A stretch of 64,000 bases of DNA from Hippophae tibetana (taxonomy: Eukaryota > Streptophyta > Magnoliopsida > Rosales > Elaeagnaceae), in NCBI GenBank assembly GCA_037013495.1, contig CM072811.1, positions 13,087,190 to 13,151,189 of the forward strand. The letters run 5' to 3'. The notes under the pieces were generated by a model that was not told where the DNA came from, searched no databases, and saw only the letters and a list, made by a program, of their open reading frames with translations. A program made the translations under genes and the position numbers. Numbering within the stretch: position 1 is the stretch's first letter; every line of letters begins with the position of its first letter. Below, one piece after another: positions 23,801-33,399 of this stretch.

Positions 23801-24240
23801 AGTGCATCCATCTTGTGTGCTCCATCTATCTTATTGGATCAACTCATCTACACTCTAACAATATGAGATATGAGGGTCTCAACACGTTTGCACACAAGAC
23901 AAACATATACTCTATGAAAGTATTATTCAAAAATAGTGTGTAGTCTATCCAAATATTATCATCATGTTTTCTCTACATAGGTATACACCGATAGGAAAAA
24001 CATGTAGTAGAAACAAATGCAATGTACACAACTCTCTATGACTTCATGAAAGTCCCCCCCTAAGTGAATACAAGTTAGGAAATAAGATGTAGTGCAATCC
24101 TACGCTTACCACTCATACAACATATAGTATGGAAACAAACACATAGTTGTGCATAAAAAATTCTCTCTCCTTTTGACACAGAAAGTCAAAGGAACACCGT
24201 TATAAATATGCAATAATCCTAATACTTATGTAACACATTA
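20898..24240 (-). mobile_element. Inverted Sirevirus-like tail, LTR split by a solo LTR
   Basis: On the minus strand, internal sequence 24240-23654 shows tracts complementary to 24161-24176, 24052-24066 and 23656-23664 (CTCCCCTTT on plus). Then comes the LTR from about 23653 to 20898, interrupted by the solo LTR 21853-23441. Without the insertion the LTR is about 1.16 kb, close to the 1.25 kb of 52500-53746. It meets the plus-strand tail at about 20893-20898, so two tails face each other. Confidence 0.68.
21853..23441 (-). repeat. Gypsy-type solo LTR (1589 bp) with target-site duplication
   Basis: Ends TGATTG...TTATCA. Flanks are ATAAT (21848-21852) and ATAAC (23442-23446), a 5-bp duplication with one C/T difference. 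The flanking LTR halves join across it. The central part (about 22800-23225) is GC-richer with repeated GTGGC- and CACGTGG-like motifs. Related to 58590-60537 (both begin TGATAACT on the minus strand). No internal sequence, so a solo LTR. Confidence 0.75.
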
Positions 24241-25051
24241 AAGAGGATTAAAGTACATTAAATAAGATTAAAGTAAACGAGAAAACTGTAACAATTTCAA
24301 AAATAGATATAAGAGAAACACGTTCAAGACTATAAGATAGAGTTACTTAGTGTTCTCGATTCACTTGCTCTTCTCCAACTTTTTTCTTCCTTTTTGATTC
24401 ACTTTCATTCTTCTATGTTTATAGAAACCCGTATAAATTTTTAAGTTAAAAAACATCAGAGTTTCTAATCTATTTCTCCAAACCCTAAATTATTTTTCCA
24501 CTCTCTCCTTCCTATTCAGGTTCTTTTGTTAATCTCTATCATCATTTTTAAAGTTGTTTGTATTTTTTTTTTGTTCTGTTTGTTTACGATTTTTTACTGA
24601 TTAATGGAGTTCTGGAATTGGTTTCCATAACCATAAATTTTTATATTTGTGTTACATAATTCTTTGTTTGATACTAAAATTAGTGCATCTGTTTCTATTA
24701 TTTTTTGAAAAATAGAGGAGAAGACTGTAACCAAAACCCCACGCCTTTTTAGGATTTTGGTAAGCTTGAACAATCCGTTTCCGCTTTCACTCACGATGAT
24801 GTTGTTGATTTAAGTTCAAGTTTACTATTCTATTTCTCCCTTTATCTCTATATTTTTTATTTTAATTTTTATTTGTTCTTTTCATTTATTGCATAAGCTT
24901 GGAATATTCATCAACTACACATAAATTTGTACACATTTTTTCATATATTTACAAATTTTTACTATATTAACATTTTTCAATATTTGTATGTATTATTCTA
25001 TATATGTAATGTGCATTTACCTAACCAATTTTGTGTTTTTTAATTATTTCT
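24241..25051. other. Unassigned AT-rich sequence between elements
   Basis: A 66-codon minus-strand stretch (24794-24594) reads SGNGLFKLTKILKRRGVLVT, faintly like a glycosyltransferase N-terminus, but it is too short to name. Nothing else recognised. The chromovirus LTR begins at 25052. Confidence 0.35.
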
Positions 25052-25415
25052 TGATAAGCCCAAACGATCAAGTTGGACTCCAAAACCAAACCCTCGATAT
25101 CTAAAGGGATGAACTGAGCACACTGTGCACGGTGCACGACCATGTAACTGCTTTCTTTTATGTTTTCCTCTTTTACCATGTAATTGCTTTCTTTATTGTT
25201 TTCCTTTTTTTAATGTAAGGGTAGGTTAATGGGGAGTGGGAGCAGTTCCACTACTCAGGGATAATGGGTAGAAATTTTCAATTATTTTTGTGTGTATAAA
25301 TGGAAAGAAGAACAATGGGAAAATTAGAGAAAATTAATGAAGTTTGTGATTCTTTCTCACCTAAAAAGAGAACTCTCTATGTGTCTATTGTGCTTGTGCT
25401 GATTGGGACCTATCA
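25052..25415 (+). repeat. Chromovirus 5' LTR (364 bp)
   Basis: Starts TGATAAGCCC and ends GACCTATCA. A TATA-like GTGTATAAATGG lies at about 25292. High similarity to 38886-39240 along its length with scattered substitutions. Confidence 0.85.
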
Positions 25416-25416
25416 T

Positions 25417-25428
25417 TGGTATCAAAGC
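25417..25428 (+). other. Chromovirus primer-binding site
   Basis: TGGTATCAAAGC, one base after the LTR; initiator-Met tRNA type. Confidence 0.8.
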
Positions 25429-25559
25429 TAGGATTTTGGCACTCACCCCTGGGCACCCCTAAAGCTCACCCATAGTTAACACCCAGGAGTCTGGTAGCAG
25501 TGTTTCATATAAGCCTAGACAATCCTCTAACTCATAAGCTGGCTTTTGGGTTATAAGTT

Positions 25560-26030
25560 AGGTATGAGTTTCTATTTGTCTTCAAAAATTTCCCATGATA
25601 GTGCCCTTCCTTCATCTTGAAAGTACCTACGAAGCCACTTTCACCATTGATTGGCTTTTCTTTCTAGATGGTAGGAGGCAAAAAAAAATCATTAGGTTTC
25701 AGGAGTGTTTTGGAACTCAAAAAATTGGTTCACATGATTGAACCACTCTATCGTATCATCTTCGGAGAAGAGAGGAAATTAAAGCTTCGATGTTTGGGAG
25801 GATACAACAAGGAGACCATTTTAGTTTTCTTTGCGGTATGTGTTGTCATAGTAGATATTCCCTTGGTTTACAATCAAGACGTTGACAAGATAGTTGAGAG
25901 TGTCCTCGACATCGCACAACCTTTCAGCCATGCCGATCTCCATTCTATGCATCCACTTTTGCACACTACCTAGCCAAACTTCCAATTGCTCAATTCTCTC
26001 CTTGTTGGTGGCCATTCTCATGCTATACAA
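25560..26030 (-). pseudogene. Inverted gag piece inside the chromovirus
   Basis: On the minus strand, from about 26015, MATNKERIEQLEVWLGSVQK and the following coiled stretch match the Gag N-terminus of this lineage. LFSEDDTIEWFNHVNQFFEF (about 25790-25730) and a degraded YHLE..ANQW-type block follow towards 25600. The LTRs and pol read on plus, so this gag piece is inverted relative to its own element. Several stops. Confidence 0.68.
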
Positions 26031-26100
26031 CTGTGAAAACCATATCTACTTGGCCACAAATTCTATATGAAAAAACTAATCAGTGCAACTTTAAATTTGT

Positions 26101-27091
26101 TTGGATCAGCATTTTGTAACCCTTGAGCAACAAAATTTGGTTGTAAAATTACTAGGGTATGATTATGATATCATTTTCAGACCTGGTCATGAAAACTCTA
26201 CTGTAGATTCCTTATCTAGGCTCCTAGATAGCCCAATATTGGATGCACTTCATTCCTCATACATGGAAATTTGGACACAGATACACGATGCCTCTAAATC
26301 AGACGCCTACATGCAGCATTTAGGAGGAAAAACTTGTAATCCTCTTCATGAAAATTTGATTTGGCATGATTGCTTTCTTATTTCCAAAGGGAAAGTTATG
26401 GTACCAGCTGACCAATTCTTGAAGACCAAATTTTTGTATGGAGTCCATGACTCTAAAGTTGGAGGGCACTCGAGAATCCTTCGAACCTGCAAATGCTTAT
26501 AGCAACAATTTTATTGGCCAAAGAAGCACAAGACTGTTCAAAAGTATTCCAAAGCATCAAAACTGAAACAACAGCTCTAGTAGGGTTATTGTAGCCCTTA
26601 CCAATCCCTACACAGGTCTGGAGGGACATCACTCTCAATTTCATTGTAGGGCTACCCATTTCTTATGGCAAAGACACCATTTTAATGGTAGATAATTGGC
26701 TCATTAAGTTTACCTACTTTATTCCCTTAAGTCACCTACTAACAAAAAAATTTGTTGGAGACAAATTTATTGAGGGAATAGTCAAACTCCATGGGATGCC
26801 ACGCTTCATCATCAATAATTATGACCCCATCTTCATCAACAAGTTTTGGTAGGAATTATTCAAACTCTCTAGCTCCAATCTCAAACTTAGCTCAACATAC
26901 CATCCACAAACAGACAGCCAAACTGAAGTTGTTAACTATTGTGTTGAACAATATCTACATTGCTTTGTTCACCAATGGCCACTCAAATGGAGTACATATT
27001 ATGCGTGGGTAGAATATTGGTACAATACCACTTACCATGCATCAACTAAGATGACACCTTATCAAGCTCTATACGGCCATCTTCCACTACT
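26101..27091 (+). pseudogene. Chromovirus RNase H end and integrase, first part
   Basis: Open for 133 codons: LVVKLLGYDYDIIFRPGHEN and VDSLSRL are the RNase H end; FLYGVHDSKVGGHSRILRTCK is the integrase zinc-finger region. After 26502 it is broken but still readable: ISL-type first core block, LHGMPRFIINNYDPIF (the usual catalytic SD is NN), TYHPQTDSQTEVVN (Glu kept), YWYNTTYHASTKMTPYQALYG. The CACTA element cuts it right after the last block. Confidence 0.82.
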
Positions 27092-27138
27092 CACTACTAC
27101 AAAAATGGGCTTTAAAGTCGTTTCGCGAAACCGACTTT
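27092..27138 (+). repeat. CACTA left terminal inverted repeat and first subterminal palindrome
   Basis: CACTACTACAAAA is followed by a palindrome at 27114-27138, AAAGTCG...CGACTTT with a TTTCGCGAAA centre. The right end has ATTTAAGTCG at the matching place. Confidence 0.85.
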
Positions 27139-27456
27139 ATGCGTAATGATTTTTTTTATTCTCATTTTTCACTCCACCTTGTATTCAATATATATAGCAT
27201 AAAAAACCAAAATATAAATAATAATAAAAATAATTACTTGATAATTAAATTTATTAAAAAATAAATAATGTTTATACAATACATATATATATATATATAG
27301 TTAACTTAAATTACAAATAAAATAATGTCGTCAAAGTGTAATTCGATTTTGCGAGCAAGCTTGATTGACTTAGAATCACTAGCATTGTGATAAGAAAACT
27401 GGACAAAAAACATCTGATCCATATAAAAATTCATTCCCCTACATACATGAGCACAT

Positions 27457-29327
27457 TGATGAGTGCTCAAAAAGCACTAAAATTATCATGATTTTATGCA
27501 CATTAATTGATTAAAAATATATATATTTATATGTTTTATCATATATTTATATAAATTTGTCTTTTTCGGAATAACGGGTATTTTTATTGTTTTTAAGGTA
27601 TTTTGGCTTAAAAACGTAACTTAAAGACTCAAAGAGGAATACTGGAAGCAATACATCACAAATATATTAATAAATAAATGGGGAAAGGTCAACAAATATG
27701 GAAAAATTGGACAAAATAGGTCAAAAAGGTCAAAAATGTCAAAAATGAGAAAATCGGACCGCCGCGCACCCAGTCCCGTGCGTGCCAGCACCCAGTCCAG
27801 CCCACGCCCGCGCGCGCCAGCGCCCAGTCCAGTCCACACCCACGCGCGCCAACGCCCAGTCCAGCCCACGCCCGCGCGTGCCCCTGCGCGCTGCTGCTTG
27901 TCCGCACGCACGCCTGTGCACCCTGGTGCTGCCCCCGTGCGCGCCGATGCCCATTTCCCCCTATTTTTGCACGCAGCCGCCCCATGACGTCATGCTGACG
28001 TCATCAATGACCTCAACAATTGCACTCCGCATTTTCACCATTTTTTATCATTTCTTCACTTCTAAAAACACCTCAAAACACATTATTTTCTCTCTTTCTT
28101 TCTCTCTTTTCTTAGATTTTTAGTTTTTCTTAGTTTTTAGCTTTTCTTAGTTAATTTCTCTTAGTTTTAGAGTTCTTCCCTTTTTGGGAAGAACTAATTA
28201 TGTTTTTGTAATTTTTTAGCTTTTTGATTCAATAAATGGGAGTGCAAATTCCGCTTCGAGGTTTTCCAGCAACGGGAATAGCGTCGAAGTTCTGTAAGGA
28301 TTTTATTTTCTTTACAGTTATTTTTTATGCTTTATTCTTACATGTTATATTCAATTTGTCTATGATTAAATTTAACTGTGCTGACTGTTTATAATCATGA
28401 TGTAATAATAACGTTGTTATGCTTGCGAAATATTAAATAGGTAAAAATCTCTAAAATGAATTGATTTTATTTTTATTCAAGATTTTATATTAAGAATGTT
28501 AGAGAGAAATATATTATTTTTCATTACAAACTTAAACCTGAAAATTAGATTTTAAGGTTTAGTTATCCGGTCTGATTTAGAGTAGTGCTCTTTTATTTGT
28601 TGGTACAATCGCCCAGTAGTTAGAGTTAAGCTCTATTTCAAAAGTTTTTATAAGAATTATTATCTGAAAATGTATTGACAACATGTTTTCAGTAGTGGTT
28701 TTAAAACTTGAAAGTTAGTACTCGGATAATTAAATTCTTAGGTTTAATTTGGACACCTTGAATAAAGTTTAAATTGTCTAACCCCACCAAATGTGGCATT
28801 TAAATGGTTCATTTTCAATCTCTTAGAAAAAGGAATTAATTTAATTAAGAAAATTAATTATCAACCCTACCCATAGGTGTTAATTGATTTGTTTAGTTAA
28901 CAAAGAATATCTAACCCCACCAAAGGTGGTATTCATATAAAAAAGGGAGAATCAATAAATATCAATTCATATCTTTAATAACCTAAATAATATAAGCAAG
29001 CATAATTAACTTAGTTATTATATCCATAAATACTCCACTATTATAAAAGATAAAATTTTCATAAATGTTTATTGAATCTATGTTTATTTTTATGTCAGTA
29101 GATTAAAAACACAAAAACCCCAAAATATCGTGACAAGATGTTTAGGATTTAATTTCGTTTTTAAAAGTTTGAATAATAAATTAAAAACCACATACATTTC
29201 TTCCTTAGATCGACCTTGGGAGTATACTTATCATTTTCTACGAAATGATTCGTGCACTTGCGAGAGTTTTACAAATATTAAAACCAAAGTATTGGCAAGA
29301 ATCGGTGATGCCGGTTTTCGCTCATCA
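27457..29327 (+). repeat. Athila/Tat-type solo LTR inside CACTA (1871 bp)
   Basis: TGATGAG...CTCATCA ends with a perfect 5-bp target duplication CACAT (27452-27456 and 29328-29332). Inverted copy of the LTR at 9399-11348. No internal sequence, so a solo LTR. Contains paired TGACGTCA (27985-28003), a stem-loop (28171-28195) and AATAAA (28231-28236). The TATA segment is missing. A GC-rich tandem block lies at about 27760-27900. Confidence 0.92.
27760..27900 (+). repeat. GC-rich 30-bp minisatellite in the solo LTR
   Basis: About four imperfect copies of a 30-bp unit of the type CCCAGTCCAGCCCACGCCCG. The matching part of the other LTR (10890-11060) is GC-rich but not clearly tandem. Open frames on both strands here are caused by the composition. 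Confidence 0.65.
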
Positions 29328-29463
29328 CACATAAACATCCATCAAACAAGGAAACTAAACTTTAGAGACATACTAATGGAGAAATTAAATCATTATAAAT
29401 ATTACCCTAAAAAAGAGATTACCACATCGACATTCGAGTGATATAACCCTTCGAACTCACATT

Positions 29464-29775
29464 AGCACTTTATTAATGATTTGTCTATAAATATAAAGTT
29501 ATCTGGAATCTCTGCTTATATTTTTAAGGCTATAATGAGCTTTAAATATTAAATCAAGTGTAACTCTGATTTGTTACTTGGCTTGTATAAGTTTTGGTGC
29601 CCTTAAACGTATGGAACAATTTTGTAATATGTTCATGGGTACCAAAACTCATACAAGCCAAGTAAAAAAATATGAGTTACACCTGACTTCATAATAGAGC
29701 TCATTATAGCATTAAAAATACAAGCATAGATTCCAGATAACTTCATATTTATAGACATATGATTAATAAAATGCT
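29464..29775. repeat. Foldback element with 139-bp arms
   Basis: Arms 29464-29602 and 29637-29775 are inverted copies (about 85% by eye) around a 34-base loop, starting AGCACTTTATTAAT and ending ATTAATAAAATGCT. No clear target duplication. It could be a MITE or a hairpin source for small RNAs. Confidence 0.75.
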
Positions 29776-29976
29776 ACCATGATGTTGTCATAAGGAAAGT
29801 AGGTAAGAGAGATGAGATGAAGTTTGGGCCAAAAATAGGTTCATAAAACAATGCATTCCCCTAAATACATAAGCACGTAACCATCCATCAAACAAAATAT
29901 CCATCAAACAAGGGACTTCAGATACAAGAATAGAGAAATTAAATCATTAAAAAAATTACCGTTATGTTGTCATATT

Positions 29977-31740
29977 CTATTCAAGATCATCAGAATCTTC
30001 TCTTGATTCTTCTTGTGATGATATAATTTGAACCATGTGTTCTGCCCATTCCTCTAGTAAATCATCAGAAATTTGCTGGTCGTAGCCCGTCTTGTTCCAA
30101 CCAAAGAACAACATGTATTTAAAATCAAAATAAGAATGTAATTTCATGTATTTACAAAAAATAAGTCAAATATGTTAAAAACTTTTCTCTATATGGGTAA
30201 AAGATATTACCACATCATCAATTGGAATTTTGATATTTGTGATGATTTTGCTCATAAACTTCATGACATAATAACCGCACATGACTCCATTATTTTGATG
30301 TGGAACCTGCAAAAACAAGTGTACATGATTTTCCATATTCAAACATCTTTATTATTCAATTGTAAAACTAATAAAATTATTAGTCTATTATACCACAACT
30401 TCCATGCCCTATCAAGGTTTAAAACAATTTGTTTTTTATTAAATATTACAAAAAATAATAGAAGAAACCAATAGCTACCTATAACTCTTACTTTTGAACA
30501 ATTGCTTTTGTATCTTTGCTCAGTTCTATGGAAGTTGAGTCATAGTACCAAGCATGATTATTGAACAGATCAATGATTACCAACATCCAATGATCTTGGC
30601 CTTGTTCAAACCTTAGTGGCCAAGGGATTATCAACTTTTGATTTTTATTAAGCGTTAATACCATATCACATAATTGTTTAGCTCTGATACTAACATCATT
30701 CTCTTGATATTGATTGACATATGAAGAATCATAGAACATTGCTAAATGTGATGAGTGATTATGTTAATTTCGATAATAACACGCCCTATATAAAAGATAT
30801 ATATATATATAAGTAATTAGATAATATAAATATAATTATATATGTTCTACATAAATGAAAGAAAATTAAATAGATTTAGGACTCACCTTGTCCACATTTG
30901 AATTATACTTAAATCTATCATTTGATATTCAAATATTTGCAAGATGCACTCGATTGATATATAATATTTGCAAAATACTTACATCAGAAATTTCTATAGG
31001 AAGTGGCACAGTCAATCCATTATTTATGCTAGATTCCCTTGCAATTATAGTCATCAAAGCGCCAAGATTTCTACTGAAATTTAAAGCATAATCATAACTA
31101 TACTTTTTCCAAGGCTTCTTCTTGAATGACTTGGTGCACGATGATTGGCCACTAGACATAGATTTAGCACGAGATAGTTGTTTTGTACCTCTTAAATGTA
31201 CCGAATTTAAGTGTTTTGGTATAATAGACTAAAAAAAGTATTATGTATGTTAGTAACAATAAAAGATATAATAAAATAATAGTAGTAAACAAGTGTTATC
31301 TTTTAAGTTAAAAAATAGTACCATGTCAAAATTTAGAACAACTTGAATTGACGGCCAAGCCATATACTATCCAACCGCCTCTTGGAATATGGTAGTATCA
31401 GAAGGCACATGTAGTGGAAAATCATGAAGCAATGATTGATTAATTACTATTCGCCAATGATTAGGCAAATATTGATTATGAATAATTCAATCATCACTCA
31501 ATTGATATACCATTCCAATAGCAACAAAGTCCATTGATGAAGGATGTTTCAAAAAATATTTCATATTCTATAAAACAATTAAGTGTTATATATATAAAAT
31601 AAAACATATAATAAGAAATTAAAATAATAGATTATATACACCAGAAATTAAAATCTTACCACATATGATTCATCAAATAGAGGAGGACTCCCATGTGGGG
31701 TAGCTATTAGATGTACATTCTCACCAAAATGTTCATCGTG
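29977..31740 (-). pseudogene. CACTA-borne C48 (Ulp1-type) cysteine peptidase
   Basis: Minus strand. The exon at 30739-30488 holds QDHWMLVIIDLFNNHAWYYD, with the catalytic His (HW) and a downstream Asp (YYD). The exon at about 30310-30190 holds VPHQNNGVMCGYYVMKFMSK, with the catalytic Gln and Cys. The C-terminus DDLLEEWAEHMVQ ends at TAG 29979-29977. The His-Asp-Gln-Cys set is complete. Upstream exons (31730-30930) match the N-terminal region of such CACTA ORFs but contain at least two in-frame stops (about 31480 and 31365). Ulp1-family enzymes remove SUMO-like modifiers; many plant CACTA and MULE elements carry one, role unknown. Confidence 0.8.
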
Positions 31741-33340
31741 GTTTGACTGATGGTAAGAATTGCATTGGATAAAATTAACTACTACTTGATTGCATATGCA
31801 TTCTTTCCATATAGGGAGGACCAATAGGATGACTATATCCCATACTGGATATAGTTTGAGCGCAATGAGATTGTGTGGGTGGCATGCCTGGCATGGATGG
31901 TGGCCTACCTATCATGGATGGTGGCCTGCCTATCATGGATGGTGGCCTGCCTATCATGGATGGTAGCATGCCTGGCATGAATGGTTGCATGCTTGGCCAA
32001 TATGGCATGCCCTAGTTGTAGAATGATGTCATGCCTGACATTTGTTGTGATTGATATTCTTTTATAGTGGCAATATCACTTAACATTGAGACCTTAAAAG
32101 AGTTCAGTTCTTTTTCAATTTTAGTGTACTTCTCCTTACTGACCATCTGAGGCTTTTGTTTTGGAATGTTAAAATACTCCATATAACCATCATATTAGCT
32201 ACCTCCCCTAACATAACAAGGATGATCGTGTCCGAATTCATGATATAGAGCATCTCTCCCAGGCTCTTCGATTATTTCACCCCTGGATATTTGTTTTTGA
32301 ATAGCTTTCTACAAATAATAAAGCACACAAACATATCATGCATTATTACATCAATTATTAAAAATCATTAAGACTTTGTATCAACCAAAATTACTAACCA
32401 ACTTATTTAGTTGTTCTTCTCCAAGCTTAGTCATCGATCTTGACTTCTTCGTTTTGGGAGTCTTTGTTTCTATGTACAAATCAGTTTGAGTAATCGGTCT
32501 ACCCAATTCAGCTTCCTACATAAATTATGAAAAATTTATTAACCATGACATAAAATTAAATTGAGGAAAATAAATATAAAAATATTTATAAATTAACACA
32601 AATTAATAATACCATTCTATAGCTAACTTCATGATTTGAAGACCTCCCAATACGGTTAGGAAGAATGTTATGCATTTGTATATTCTGATGTTCTTCCCTA
32701 ATAATTTGAAATTCATTCGTACGTCTATAATCCACGAAGTCTTTCCAAACTTGAGGTGTAATCCAAGGGTGTCCTTCAAGGATTTTGTAGAGCTCTACCT
32801 CATCAAGTGGTTCCAAATATGGAAACACATAATTTCTTGCCAATCTGGAAGTCTTGTATTTCTTCCACGCCTTATTTGCAATCTTATAACACTTGCTCTT
32901 CCAATTGTCATCGACTTGGTAACGATTCTATAAAAACACACTACAAAAGATTAGATATAATACAAAAAAGATATAATATATGTTATTGATTATAAAATAT
33001 AAGAGACTTACACAAATGGTTATCCATATTTTGAAATTTTCTACATCGTCAACCTGGGACCAATCATTTATATTGATTGGTATACTGGACTTCACAAGTC
33101 TACCAATAGAGGATTTCAATTATTGGCAATTTTCCCCTATTGGATTACCAGTAGCATCAAATAGTACAGGTACTCTATCATCTGGGTTAAGTGGAGCATC
33201 AAGTATATTCGCCCAACCTCTTCTTTTCAAATACCCCAATGGATCATTTGGATCTACAAGCTCTGTTACCCGAGGATCCATGAAATATCTACAAACAATG
33301 AAGAAATATAAATTAATTAAAAAATTTAGGAACATATATA
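31741..33340 (-). pseudogene. TnpA-like (plant Ptta/En/Spm transposase) gene
   Basis: Exon-like blocks on minus: 33300-33010 (RRGWANILDAPLNPDDRVPV, then PININDWSQVDDVENFKIW), a donor GTAAGT at about 33010, acceptor before NRYQVDDNWKSKCYKIANKA (about 32930), HPWITPQVWKDFVDYRRT, then EAELGRPITQTDLYIETKT (about 32515), then GDALYHEFGHDHPC-like and YMEYFNIP blocks, and a repeat tail. In the family this protein binds subterminal repeats. At least one stop occurs near 32200. The order and spacing look like a real spliced gene that has only slightly decayed. Confidence 0.8.
31880..31990 (-). repeat. 21-bp repeats coding for a seven-residue motif
   Basis: Tandem units of 21 bp encode PPSMIGR (three exact protein copies with variants PGM at each side) near the C-terminal end of the TnpA-like protein. 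Met/Pro-rich tail. Confidence 0.8.
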
Positions 33341-33399
33341 TATATATATAAGAGTTATTACAACAATATAGAACATACGTTATGTTTAATTAGGTTGTT

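Noticed and set aside
24594-24794. Possible glycosyltransferase-like N-terminus
   Set aside because: Sixty-six codons with only a weak GxG..L.KxLxxRGVLVT likeness; too little to call.
25417-25428. tRNA-like sequences at PBS sites
   Set aside because: Only 12-base complements of tRNA 3' ends next to LTRs, not tRNA genes.
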